From contig NC_134542.1 in assembly GCF_050624435.1 (NCBI RefSeq), forward strand, positions 111,211,677 to 111,275,676: DNA of 64,000 nt, given 5' to 3'. The DNA is from Tenrec ecaudatus (lineage: Eukaryota; Chordata; Mammalia; Afrosoricida; Tenrecidae). A program made the translations under genes and the position numbers. Under the pieces are notes generated by a model, which was not told the DNA's origin, did not search any database, and saw only the letters and a program-made list of their open reading frames with translations. Below, one piece after another: positions 1 through 10,879 of this stretch; position 1 is the first letter of the stretch, and each line of letters starts with the position of its first letter.

Positions 1-506
1 CACCCTGGGTGGCATTTGAAGGGAAATGCCACGGAAGTGATTTCTGTTAATGCGGGATGAGCCAACAAACTCCCTCAGGCATGGTAGGCCTTCCCTGGGG
101 GAGTGTGAGGGAAGCTTGTCCTGCTCCCTGGTTCAGATGACGTTCAGAACAGGATTCCATGACACCACAAGGAGGAAAGGTGCCCGACTGAGGCAGCTGG
201 GCAAGGAGAGCAAGATGTACTCACACTGACATTGGGGAAGGGTACGATTGTCCCTACATGCACAACTTGAAGGTAGGGGGAGCATAACTAATTTAGCTAT
301 TGCTCCATGCACATTACCTCAACATATGCCTGGACAAGTGGCCATATGCTTCCTCCCCAGAGCTGCTAGGAGAGCTGTTAGGCGACCCTCGGGTTTGTAG
401 TTGAGAGCAAACCACCCTTGTACCATTTAAACAAAAATACAAATTGTTTGCAGAAATCGGATATTTGAACTGTAGTCCTGTGCCTAGTCTTTAACAAATG
501 AAATGT
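1..506. other. No gene or assignable repeat seen
   Basis: Mixed-composition DNA with no recognisable coding region or repeat. A small perfect hairpin lies near 10-32: a 9-bp stem GTGGCATTT / AAATGCCAC with a 6-nt loop. It is too short to interpret. Confidence 0.5.
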
Positions 507-570
507 CTCTGGTCAGGTTACTTGATATTTTCTAGTTTGTCCTGGGAAATATCAAATAACCTGACTGGAG
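507..570. other. Short-loop hairpin (inverted repeat), pre-miRNA-like geometry
   Basis: The arms at 507-530 and 547-566 (pairing on to 570) are near-perfect reverse complements; the core arm is GGTCAGGTTACTTGATATTT. The loop is 16 nt. Only one or two positions fail Watson-Crick pairing, and these can form G-U pairs in RNA. The hairpin sits directly upstream of an RTE LINE fragment. It could be a tiny MITE relic, a chance palindrome or a transcribed hairpin. The structure is read directly; any function is inference. Confidence 0.55.
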
Positions 571-571
571 T

Positions 572-1532
572 CGTTCAGACAGAACAATGGGATACTGTAT
601 TTAAAATCATGGCTTAAATCAGGAAAGGTCTGCATCAGGGTTGTATCTTGTTCCCATATTTTAATATGTATGCTGAGCTAATCATCAGGAAAGTTGAATT
701 ATATGAAGAAGAATGCATCATCAGGGATGGAAGAAAGCACATAATAATCCACAATATGTCGGTGGCATAACCTTTTTTGCTGAAAGTGAGGAAGACTTAA
801 AACGCAGGTGAAGATCAAGAACTGTAACCTTTGGGATGGATTACCAGTCAGTATAATGAAAAATAAATTCCTTGCAACTGGACCAAGAGGTAACAGCATG
901 ATACATAGAGAGAAGGTTGAAGGTGCCAAGGTTGACATCTTGCTTGGATTCATAGGCAAGGCTCATGAAAGCCACAGTTAAGATATCAAAGGACACTTTG
1001 GGGGTTGGGGGTGGGAAGATTAATCTGCTGCACAAGGCCTCCTTATAAAGTGTGCAATAACAAGTATATTACTTTGAAGACTGAGGTTCACTTGACCCAA
1101 GCCATGGTATTTCCAATTGCCTCACATGCATGTGAAAGTTGAACACTGCATAAGGAAGACAGGAGAATTGATGCACTTGGATTTTGAGGCTGGCGAGGAA
1201 TATTGATATTTGCTGTGGGTCTTCAAAAGGACCCCCCCCCCAAATTATGTTTTGGAGAAGTATGACAATAGCATTCCTCCGAAGCAAGAATGATGGAATT
1301 TTGTCTTACCTACTTGCGGCATGCTTTCAGGAGAGACCAGTTCCTGGAGAGGAAAGCCATGTTCTTCTCAACAAGGCCCTCAACAGGGTGGATTAACTCA
1401 GACGCTGTAACAATAGGCTCCAACCTAGGGACAGGTGAGAGGATGGCTCAGGATCCGGCAGTGTTCTGTTCTGTTCTGCAAAGGGCTGCGATGGGTCAGC
1501 ACTGACGTGATGGCACTGAACAGCAACAACTT
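572..1532 (+). mobile_element. RTE-type LINE, 3' fragment (RT domain to 3' end)
   Basis: The first part translates in broken frames to RT text resembling Q-G-C-I-L-x-P followed by N-M-Y-A-E, the usual RTE reverse-transcriptase pattern. A relic of the Y-A-D-D-T catalytic region follows. The rest is the post-RT region and the short RTE 3' tail ending near GATGGCACTGAACAGCAAC, which is the same tail found on AfroSINEs. Frameshifts and stops are frequent, so this is a dead, 5'-truncated copy. An internal run of ten C's lies near 1230. Family assignment is from pattern recognition. Confidence 0.8.
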
Positions 1533-2515
1533 CAGCTTGATCTGGCATATTTATTAAAGATACATAGTCTGATTATACACTTGACCTATAGGTACCTGAC
1601 CTACTAAACAAGAAGGGATTTGACAAATATTTTTATACATTGTCAATTTAGAAGAGCCTCATTTTCTCTCCAAGTACCATAAATACCTCAGATGAATGGC
1701 AAAGGATTGGTACACATCCTTCATAAAATTGAAAATTTTCCTGGAAGGTCTGATATTCTATAGAAGACTGATCATAATCCTTTACACCAAATGTCATAAA
1801 TATCCATTTTTAATATTTATCAATCTATAATCCATTAGCTCTAAGTGAATGTAACAAAGGAAGGACATTTTATGTGCAGATACATCCATTAAGACTCATC
1901 TTTCTTTAAAGGTCAATTGGAGGATGGGACCAAATTGCCTCATCTGACTGTGCTGTATAACTTAGTGTCTGGGCTCTTATTTTTATCCGTGTTATAATGC
2001 ATTACAAGATCTGAGATTCTTTGCGAGTGTTATCCTGTCCTCATCACCATAGCTGTGGAGTAACTATTACACACAAGGTGTTCTTGCACACCTTCTTACC
2101 CTGCCAAGTCTGAGAAAGTCTTTGCGGAAGACAAGGTCATCACTGACGGAAGTGATCATAAAGACCTGCACATGTGCAGCGGCCCCAGCGCAGAAAAGTA
2201 TTTTGCAACCTCCAGTCAGTTGTTTGGTTTCCTGGAGTTTAGACATTTTTGGATTAAAGTAATTTAAATGATCTTTTAAACAGGACACCTAGGCCTCTGG
2301 AGTCACCACCATTTTGGAGGTATAGGCTTGGACCTTGGGTGCTGGAGGGGGAGCTGGGCTGCTTCTGCTGAGCAGGTGCTGGAAGTGCTTCCTGGATTCA
2401 CGGGGGTGGGCATGGGGGAACAGTTGCTGGTGTGGACACAGGCCTGTTGGATGCAGGCCAGTTGAAGCATCATAGGCATCCTGGCAGTTGACTCTCGGAA
2501 CTTAGCTTCAAAATG
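1533..2515. other. Unique DNA with a GC-richer stretch at ~2060-2510
   Basis: No repeat or gene was assigned. The part from about 2060 is richer in G and C than its surroundings. Its minus strand has an open frame of 73 codons at 2067-2288 that I do not recognise. It could be an old retrocopy or a piece of an unrecognised repeat. Confidence 0.4.
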
Positions 2516-2676
2516 AAATATAACTCACTGCTATTGAGTTCATTCAACTCCTAGTGATCCTATAAGACTGATATAACTGCCTCTGTGGACTTTGAGACTG
2601 GAGCTCGTTATGAGAGTGGACAGTCTCTCTCCCATTTGGTTAGCAGCCCAATGCACCATTAGGCCACCAGGTACAA
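2516..2676 (-). mobile_element. AfroSINE, minus strand
   Basis: Read on the minus strand, it starts with the tRNA-derived head (CCTGGTGGCCTAATGGTGCA), has the anticodon-arm-like TTGGGCTGCTAACC segment, and ends with the RTE-like tail describing a split ATGAGT..AACTC motif. Length is about 160 bp with moderate divergence. It is a tRNA-derived, RTE-mobilised SINE of the afrotherian type. Confidence 0.75.
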
Positions 2677-4329
2677 AGGTCTCTTTTTCAGTCCTTCAGA
2701 AGTTGGTTCAAGTGTTGTTGCAATGGTTGTTTTTATGATGAAGATTGACCAACTTACTTTTGAGAAGGCCCATTGAGACCTCCCTACTATCAAACCAGAG
2801 GCTAAGACGCATGAGAGGTGCAAGTACTAGCTGGAATCCTGTCAAGCAATGGGCTATGACATGGATACCTGTAATGCAAATTATATGCAAAATCATTTAC
2901 AAATGGTTACAGAGAAGTATCTATAATTGCAAAATTTACCTCAGTAACTCTTTGCTGTTGACCCTATTTCCCAAGAATTACAATCTGAGGGGCTCTACGA
3001 ACGTAAAAACTGCAGGCGTCCCTTATCATGAAGGTCTAGTATTCTGCAGCATAAGGAAGAAAGTGGCCCAAATTTGTTCCTCCAAGGGAAAGACACCATC
3101 TTTCATGCTTATAACAGGGAATCAGGTTCAATGTACATCTTAGTTCATTGAAATTGAACAGAGAAGGAATCCACTTTGTTGTGAGTAATGGATGGGCAGT
3201 CCCTTGCCCATACAGCAGTGTCAATTTGGACTCCTTCAACTTATACTGTGAACAGTGCTCTTGTGGTAGATGGATAACCCCTACCTTCAAAGTACATAAG
3301 AATAGAATGGATTCAATGCGAACATCTGCCTGCTTGAGGATCACAAAGAAGAAAAATATAAACTTGTGTCATTCGACAGCCTTGAAAGAAATTTGACGAT
3401 GCTATGTGCTGCCCTTGCATATTGTCATTTCTGACAAATCTTCTAGCCTTTATGCTACAAACATTTCATTTGAAAGGCAAGAAGACAAATCACTGGATGT
3501 GACTTCAGGACTATACTTGTTGAGCTTGTTATGTAGGCAGAATACTTTATATAGAAAGTGGAGTTTTAAAATCATGTGCATTTTATTTCATTTCATATCA
3601 GAATCTTCTATATACTTAGATATAGTATTTCCTCCTCTGTTTTAAAACACTGTTATATGAGGACGGTAGTTATGTCATCTTGACGTTCAGCTCTGCCAAA
3701 CAATGTGCAAGCATTCGAGATGCTCACGTTTCACTCGATGTTCTTTTAGTCGCAGAAATAGATTTATCTGACCATATTTTTGAAATTTATTTCTCTTGTG
3801 CCCTCTTTTTAATGGGACATTAGAAAATCTTAAATATGTCTGGCTTTTTCATGAGAACATAGAAAGAAAGGCATGAAAAAATGTTTTTCTGTTGGTTATA
3901 ATCCCAATCATCAACATTGCTTAGAAAAGCAGAGTTGATATATCTTTGGAAGCAATCTGCATAAAGAAATGTATTAATGTGAGGTATGCTCTCATATACA
4001 ATAAAGAAAACAATTTTAAAACAAAAAATCAGAGTTCTTATAAATATAAAGAAAATATGTGTTCTTTTTTTAATTGCTTGCAGTAATTTCTGAAATGGAA
4101 AAGAGTGCTGCGAGTGAGTCTTCAGAAAATCCTCAACATAGGACCCGAGACCTTTGATAAATTCCACAAGGTAATTCTCATGGGAATGCAAAGTATTACC
4201 ATTTAGACTGACAGTTATTCATAAGTTTTTTTCAGACTTTCCCAGAATAAAGGACATGAAAAATATTTTTTTTCTTGAGCTATTCAGAAGGGAAAATCAA
4301 ATGGGAACACTTGTGAAGTCAACATACCA
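2677..4329. other. No gene or assignable repeat seen
   Basis: Relatively AT-rich unique DNA. Open frames of up to 132 codons exist on both strands (for example 2745-3143 plus and 3036-3344 minus). They overlap each other, lack recognisable domains and have no splice or promoter context, so they are treated as chance. Confidence 0.5.
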
Positions 4330-4437
4330 TGTATACTCGAATCTAAGCCTAGTTTTCAGCACATTTTTAATGCAGATTTTGTGATAAAATTAGGTGCCTT
4401 GACTGATATTTGGCTTGGCTTATACTCGAGTATGTGC
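4330..4437 (-). mobile_element. Palindromic MITE, copy 1 (family unassigned)
   Basis: A ~108-bp element with terminal inverted repeats. The left arm reads TATACTCGAATCTAAGCC and the right arm GGCTTATACTCGAGTAT. The interior has the segment AAAATTAGGTGCCTTGACTG. A second copy in the opposite orientation lies at 9234-9249 plus 10469-10574. No coding capacity. The terminal repeats and small size mark a non-autonomous DNA transposon; I cannot assign the superfamily with confidence. Confidence 0.65.
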
Positions 4438-5384
4438 AGTAATAGTAAGTTAAGTGACATTTATTTAACATGTAACTTGTAATGTAGACTTATTAATGTT
4501 ATGACAGAAGTCTAACATGAACAGGTTTGAATGGTTTCATCATTAGCTCTGTCTGTTGGAATATTGTGTTTGAATGATCAGTGTTTATCTTGGCTGACCT
4601 GAAACATTGATTTTTCTGAGAGTTACTTGTTTTCCTGCAGAGACGATTTTACTCAGAGCTTCTGAGCTTCTTTTGAGGACGCTTCCTTTGTTAATGATTT
4701 CCAGTATCGGAATCTGTGTTTCCTTTTCCTTATTCTCGGTGTTCTCCTTGAAGGATGCCCTACCCTCCAGAGTCCTGTGACATTGCACAGACGCCTGGGA
4801 CTGTCATGTATGCTAATTGCTCAAATCTATTCCTGTGCTCAAATTACGAATGTCCTCTGCATATCGTTATCTATGTTCTCTTAAACATGACTATGTACAA
4901 ACTACCACGTTAGCCCTTTCCATAGTGTAGACCTGTGGGGGGTCTGTCCCCAGTGTATCCTGACTTCACTGCCCAATAAACCTGCTGTGCGGCATCTGCC
5001 TAAAAATACACAAAAACAAGCCACACACACGATCTTATCCCAAACTTGATCTTTCCCCTTCTCTTTCTTATCTTTGTGACTCTCGCTGTAGCCATCCTCC
5101 ATTATTTCTTTCTACATTTTACATCCATTCTTTGCCCTAGAGCTAAAACTCAATTTCCTCAAACCTTTCTCTATCTCAGCTGCAATTTATATTTGTGATT
5201 ACATCTACAAATCAGTTGCAATGATCACCTAATTGATCTTATTTTTAATGGAACAAAATACCACACTGCTGTGTTATTCATTCTCAAGTTATTTGTATTT
5301 TAAAGAATTTGGTGGTTGTTCATTTACAGTTCAATAAAGTTCACGTGGTTTGCTAAAATAACATGACTCATTAATTCATTTCTA
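4438..5384. other. No gene or assignable repeat seen
   Basis: Unique, moderately AT-rich DNA. Short minus-strand frames at 4585-4788 and 4902-5102 have no recognisable product. Confidence 0.5.
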
Positions 5385-5480
5385 ATACAGTCATTATCTT
5401 TTAGATTTTAGGCACCAAATTTGGCTCTGAGAATATACAAGTGAACAAAATATGAAGCTGATCTCTCTCAATACTTCTGT
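5385..5480 (-). mobile_element. Possible L2 LINE 3'-end relic
   Basis: The string TTTAGGCACCAAATTTGGCT followed by AGTGAACAAAAT resembles the antisense L2 3' end (...GGCACTGGGGATACA..GTGAACAAAACAGAC). It is short and diverged. Confidence 0.4.
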
Positions 5481-5544
5481 TGTTATAATATTCCACTTTG
5501 TCTTCTCAAGGTACCCTTTAGAAATCTCTCTTCAACTTTTCACT

Positions 5545-6050
5545 TCATCGTTTCTTCTATGTGCTTTAGTTACTCTGCATTGACAGCAAGCCTCATAGTT
5601 TCTGAAGACATCCACTTTGATCTGTTCTTTTTTCCTGTCTTTTTGATCACCTTTTGCTTTCTTCATGCATCATGCTCTTGATATCTTCCCACAGCTCCTT
5701 GGGTGTCCTGCCATTAGTACTCTAGCTAGCAAATCTGTTTCTGAGATGTTCTTTACAATCAGGGAGACTGTAATCAAGGTGATATTTTGGCTTTCATTGA
5801 CTTTAAAATGTTTTCCATTTCAGTCTGAACTTATATGTGACTAATTGATAATTGCCCTGGCTTTATTTTGGCCAAGGATAATAAGCTTATCTATCATACC
5901 TTCCAACATATATAGATAATTTGATTCTTGTGTATTCCATCTCGTAAAGTCCCCGTGTATATTTGCCATTACATGTTAACAAAAGGTATTTGAAATAAAG
6001 AAGTCTTTATTGATGTTAGTAGGTAGTTTGCATCAGTTCCTGCACAGAGA
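5545..6050 (-). mobile_element. RTE LINE fragment, endonuclease-to-linker region
   Basis: Minus-strand RTE sequence upstream of the RT domain. It holds the tract read on plus as CATCCACTTTGATCTGTTCT, then TTTTGCTTTCTTCATGCATC, and, near the far end, GTGTATTCCATCTCGTAAAG. These match the antisense of the afrotherian RTE endonuclease and linker as I know it. It is not collinear with the next fragment, which holds the 3' part of an RTE, so it is probably a separate insertion. Dead copy. Confidence 0.65.
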
Positions 6051-6089
6051 AACAATAGAACAAAACATTGCAGTCTTGTGTCATCCTCA

Positions 6090-6425
6090 GAGTTGTTTTG
6101 TTTGTTTGTTTAAGCCCATTGTTGCAGAGACTCTGTTAATCCATCTGGTTGTAGGTCTTTCACTTTCTTGCTACCCTCCACTTTCCCGAGCATGATGTCC
6201 TTCTTCAGGGACTGGTCTCTCCTGACAGCATGTCCAAAGTAGTTGAGTTGATGTCTTGCCATCCTGGCCTAGAAGGAGCAGTCTAGAAGTATTTTTCCAA
6301 GAAAGATTTGTTTTTTCTTTCGGCAATCCATGGTAATTTCAATATTCTTCACCAGTATCATAGACAAATGTATCGATTCTTCTTCTTTTTACTGTGTCCA
6401 ATTTTTACATATAAATGTGGCAACT
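6090..6425 (-). mobile_element. RTE LINE 3' region, part 1 (interrupted copy)
   Basis: Antisense RTE 3' region, recognised by GAGCATGATGTCCTTCTTCA, GGGACTGGTCTCTCCTGACA and CATGTCCAAAGTAGTTGAG. The same element resumes at 8436 after a ~2 kb insertion flanked by an 18-bp duplication. It was therefore present before the L1-like insert arrived. Confidence 0.8.
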
Positions 6426-6442
6426 GAAAATACCCTGGCTTG

Positions 6443-8417
6443 ACCAGACTTCAACCTGGTGTTCTAAGACGTGAATGCAACATACCAGTGTGAAGCAGGG
6501 AACCAAGAGAGAGGTCTGAGGGGCCATTCCAAATCCCAACTATGTGGACACCCCCAGCCACCCACCAAAGAATTCATTTCAGAGGACAACACTGAAGCTA
6601 CAGCTCATGGAGAGGGACATGCCATGTCTGAACAGAGCACACAGGAGCAAATGAAGGAAGAGGAAGAGAGTGGAACACATCCTGCCTCACCAAGTCCTGT
6701 GAGAACATTATTCTCACTCAGAGCGGCCAAAGCATAGAGAGGACCATAGGGTCAGCCCCAATACGAGATACAATGTCCCTCACTGACCCATAGCACTATG
6801 GGGACAACACTGGAGACACAGTGTGGGAATTGCACCTGATCTGACCACACCACACTGAGGCGAAACACTAAGGGGGTGCAACAGAACAGCAAGGTGAACA
6901 GAACAATGAAGTCCCCAGGGATTACTAAAATGACTTTGGGGACAGGATGTGGCACCCCATCACACTTGACCGAAAACACTACTAAAGGTCAACAAACAGA
7001 CCCTGAACTATTTACAGGTTTTCTTTTTTTTTTTTGTCATTGTTTTCTTGTTGTTGTTGTTTTGTTTTCTTTCATTATTTTCCTTTGCTCTGACTAGATT
7101 TTTTTAAAATTATCTCTGCAGGTCTATCTAGATAAGATAGGTGGAATAAACAATCTGGAGAAAACAACGGGAACTACAGTTCCATGGGGACATAGGAGAG
7201 AGGGAAGTGGTATTAACAAATCATGGACAAGAGAACAACAAGTGATCCAAAATTGGTGGAGAGGAGGGTGTAAGAGGCCTGTTAGGATTTGATCAAGGGC
7301 AACGCAACCAAGAGGAATTATTGAAACCCAAATGAAAGCTGAGCATGATAGTGGGACAGGAAGAAAGTTAAAGGAAATAGAGAAAAGAACTAGGAGGCAA
7401 AGGGCTCCTAGTTTATAGAGGTCTAAATACAGGCATGGACATATGTAAATATATTTATATATGACGATGGAGAATTAGATATATGTGCATATATTTATAT
7501 GTTTAGTACTAAGGTAGCAGATGGACTTTGGGCATCCAGGATGCTTACCTTCCCTACACAAACACTGAAGACAAAATAGATGCATAAGCAAATGTGGTAA
7601 AGAAAGCTGATGGTAGCCAGCTATCAAAAGATATAGCATCTGTGTTCTTAAAGGCTTGAAGATAAACAAGCAGCCATCTAGCTGAGAAGCAACAAAGCAC
7701 ACATGGAAGAAGTACACCAGCCTGTGTGATCATGAGGTATCTATAGGATCAGGTATTAGGCATTGAAGAACGAAAAACCCTATCATTGTGAATGAGAAAG
7801 AGTGTGGAGTAGGGAACCAAAACCCATCTGTAGGCAGCTGGACATACCCTTACAGATGGGTCACAGGGAGAAGAGCCAGTCAGGGTGCAGAATAACGCTG
7901 ATGAAACATAAAACTTTCCTTTATTTTTTTCATGTTTCCTCCCCACCCCACTATCATGATCCTAATTCTAACTTACATATCCAACTAGACCAGAGCATGT
8001 ACACTGGTGCAGATAAGAGCTTACAACACAGCAAATCCAGAATAGAGAAACCCCTCAGGACTAATAATGAGAGTAGTGATATAAGAAGGGTAAGGGGAAA
8101 GTGGGGGGGGGGGGAGTAAAGGAGGGACCAATCACACGATGTATATATATAAACCCCTGGGGAAAAAGACAACAGAAAAATGGGTGAAGGGAGACATTGG
8201 TCAGTGTAAGACATAAAAAAATAATAATTTATAAATTATCAAGGGTCCATGAGGGAGGGAGGGGTAAAATGAGAAGCTGTACCCATGGGCTCAAGTAGAA
8301 AGAAAATGTTTTGAAAATGATGATGGCAACAAATGTACAAATGTGCTTGACACAATGGATGTACATATGGATTGTGATGAGTTGTGAAATCCCCCAATAA
8401 AATAATTTTTTAAGAAA
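6443..8417 (+). mobile_element. L1-like retroposon (long non-coding 3' unit) inserted into RTE
   Basis: The insert is bounded by an 18-bp direct repeat, TGAAAATACCCTGGCTTG, at 6425-6442 and 8418-8435. It ends on the plus strand with an AATAAAATAATTTTTT-type polyadenylation signal and short A/T tail. Its 3' kilobase recurs at 39436-40789 (minus) and 47060-47508 (plus). No ORF2 domain is visible. One 88-codon open frame at 6471-6737 is glutamate-rich toward its end and unrecognised. A 5'-truncated tenrec L1 with a long 3' UTR, or an L1-dependent non-coding retroposon, would both fit; the L1-type TSD supports target-primed insertion. Confidence 0.75.
8102..8115 (+). repeat. Poly-G run
   Basis: A run of 12 or more G's inside the L1-like element. 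Length is likely unstable or uncertain in sequencing. Confidence 0.8.
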
Positions 8418-8435
8418 TGAAAATACCCTGGCTTG

Positions 8436-8730
8436 GGTCAAGCACACCTTCATCCTCAAAATGACATTCTTGCTTGTCAACGCTAAGAAAGGGCCACATG
8501 TAGTAGATTCATACAATGCAATATGCCCTTGTATGATCCATACGAGACAAAAGCTTTGACAACTTCCATTTGTTCTTCATTTATCATGATGTTACCTATT
8601 GGTCCAGTTGGGAGGATGTTGGTTTTCTTTACATTGAGTTATAATACATACTGAAGGTCAGAGTTCTTGACCTTTATAAGCAAGCAAGGTTGCGTTATCT
8701 GCATATTACAGATTGCTTTCCTAATTAGTG
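8436..8730 (-). mobile_element. RTE LINE 3' region, part 2 (interrupted copy)
   Basis: This continues the RTE copy of 6090-6425 after the L1-like insertion. Antisense RTE landmarks include CATCCTCAAAATGACATTCT, GATGTTACCTATTGGTCCAG and AAGCAAGGTTGCGTTATCTG, which is the antisense of the RT active-site region. It is diverged and non-coding. Confidence 0.75.
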
Positions 8731-9233
8731 TACGAATCACTAAGTTCACAAAAACACTACCTAACATCTGTAGAGTCGTTCTGCTAGTATATCCAGATAT
8801 TGTTACTATACTTAAAAAGCTCTCTTTTTAAGAGTAGAAGAGATATGTTCATGTGCATAAATAAAGCTAAGGAAGGCATACAAGTGTGAACTAAAATAAT
8901 GACGGTGGAAGCCTCAAAAGACCAAGTAAAAGTAAAGATGTATATCTGGTCCATCACCCGAGGACACAAAATGATGCTATGGTACAGCTGTACAGGTAAA
9001 ACGATAAAGATGCCATATAATTCCCACCATGACTACACACTCAAATTTAAGTTATTGTAAGATTTCACTACATAATTTATGTCCATGTGAATGTTCCCAG
9101 GAATTGATAAAAATTTGTAAGAACTTTGAAAGAGATTTGGCAATGTCGTCTGTCCACACTCTCTGTCTGCCTTTGATAAACATTTAGGGAAACTTTCCTG
9201 GCATTTAGAGGAGTAGATCTCTTGGGAAACAAG
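8731..9233. other. No gene or assignable repeat seen
   Basis: AT-rich unique DNA. Short minus-strand frames (8784-8969, 9077-9292) are unrecognised. Confidence 0.5.
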
Positions 9234-9493
9234 ACATACCGTACATACTTGAGATAGTTAAGGTTTATTGTGCAAACCTGGCTGATAAACACATAGTCCT
9301 TGGGTCTCTTGCTTTGTGATGATCAGATCAGGGTAGAGCTGCCTTAGTCAGTTCCCTGCTTCAGCTAGAAGAGCTCATTTCCTGCAAGACATCCCTCAGG
9401 AGAAGCCACATGGACCTTTCCAGATGCAGCCCTGGGTGCTGGAGCAGCCCAGTGAAGACCCCTGCCAGAGCTGAATGCTTACACAAGTTCACT

Positions 9494-10102
9494 TGTGGGG
9501 GGAGGTCAGATGCTCATAGACATGCTCCCAGAAGACAGTCAGTCACCAGAGAGTGAGCCCCGCTCCCTGCTGTTAAGGACAATGGACAGGACTGCAATCA
9601 TTTACTTGGTTCCTGTAGGTGGAGTTCACACCCCACTGATAATGATTCTTATGGAGATCCAGAGACTAGATCAAACCCACTCTGAGACATCTAAATTTAA
9701 GCTGCTATCCTAAATCTAGGATCTGCCCATCTTGTCACATATATACCCCCAATCCCTCCTCTTCCTATTGCGTGTATGTCCCTAGACCACCCCCTCTCAT
9801 TGCTGTATAACCTATAGTGCAACCCCTTCCTGTGATGTATGTCTTTACCTGTAATTAGTGGGCTTGCACACCCCCAAAAGGTATATAGGCCTGGGTTAGC
9901 AATAGAGTCCTCTCCCTCTCTGGGCTCCTCCCTTGACCTCTCCTCAGCTCCCTCATCTCCCTGTTTCCCTTTCCCCTTGTCTTCCTTCCCTTCCCCCTCA
10001 CTCCACATGGACCACCAAGCGGGGCTGAGGTGAGCAATGCTACCAAGAATGTGTCTGACTCCATTATTTGGCTCTCTTTTTATCTCTCATGCTATCGATG
10101 AC

Positions 10103-10170
<68 letters not shown>

Positions 10171-10239
10171 ACCGTACAATTGTGCTTACTGAACCCATGA
10201 TTAGTGGTGAGCGGCTGGCCCCCCACACCTCAAACCACA
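9494..10239 (+). mobile_element. Second solo LTR nested in the outer LTR (ERV, probably class II-like)
   Basis: It begins TGTGGGGGG and ends ACCACA. It is flanked by the 6-bp direct repeat TTCACT (9488-9493, 10240-10245). It has a TATA-like motif (GGTATATAGG near 9880), a pyrimidine-rich downstream tract and an internal (AT)n expansion. A 6-bp duplication is typical of class II (ERVK-like) elements. Placement in that class rests only on TSD length, so it is tentative. Solo LTR fossil, younger than its host LTR. Confidence 0.75.
10107..10168. repeat. (AT)n microsatellite
   Basis: About 31 uninterrupted AT units inside the inner LTR. A long pure run of this kind is expected to be polymorphic. 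Confidence 0.95.
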
Positions 10240-10574
10240 TTCACTGACTCGACTTTCCTCCTGCAGTTGGTGTCATTGCGTGTGTTTTGTGAGATGGAGG
10301 AGGACTTTGCAGATTGGTGTCAGATATATGGGTTAATGTTGGACTTGTGGGCTGGGGCAGCACTGGGTTGGGATGTTTTCTTGATGGACACTTATCCTTT
10401 ATGGAAAACTCTCTTATATGAGTTTCTGTTGATTTGTTTCTCTAATGTACCCAGACTAACACAATACTTGAGTATAAGCCAACCCAAATATCAGTCAAGG
10501 CACCCAATTTTACCACAAAAACTGCATAGAAAATGTGCTAGAAAAACACAGCTTATACACAAGTACATATGGTA

Positions 10575-10879
10575 CCTGTTTCTGATTTTGCCCACAAATA
10601 TTTTATTTCATGCCAAGTAGACTCATCCTTCTTGCAACAGTGTCACGATGCCACAACAGAGGAAAATAATATTCGGGAGGCACAGATAACAAACTTATCC
10701 ATTGTTTATAGACTGTTTTCTTTGCCACTATCTTTCTGCATTACAGGTCGTTAATACATCTTCCTCTGATTCTCTGCCCCTTTCTCCTTCTCAATTATTT
10801 TCTTACCGTAGAGACTGAATAAATATTGTGAAAGGATAAAACACCAATTCCCACCTTTCCTACTTCTACAACATGTTAG
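10575..10879. other. No gene or assignable repeat seen
   Basis: AT-rich unique DNA between the LTR nest and an RTE relic. Confidence 0.45.

Larger units (their letters stand above)
9250..10463 (+). mobile_element. Solo LTR (ERV3/MaLR-type), outer layer of a nest
   Basis: It starts TGAGATAGTT and ends CTAACACA, and is flanked by the 5-bp TSD ATACT (9245-9249, 10464-10468). With the inner LTR and its duplication removed it is about 462 bp, matching the 467-bp relative at 41008-41474. The same family recurs at 48714-49334 and 63864. A 5-bp TSD fits ERV-L/MaLR-type integration. No internal viral sequence accompanies it, so it is a solo LTR fossil. Confidence 0.85.
9234..10574 (+). mobile_element. 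Palindromic MITE, copy 2, split by a solo LTR
   Basis: The left end of the MITE (...CCGTACATACT) lies at about 9234-9249. The remainder (TGAGTATAAGCCAACCC ... CAGCTTATACACAAGTACAT) lies at 10469-10574. The LTR at 9250-10463 has split it, duplicating ATACT. Without the LTR and one TSD copy, the MITE is ~120 bp. It shares terminal repeats and interior (AGGCACCCAATTTTACCAC) with copy 1 at 4330-4437, in reverse orientation. Confidence 0.7.

Noticed and set aside
10204-10620. 138-codon plus frame
   Set aside because: It crosses the end of two LTRs and a MITE; it is a mosaic of repeats.
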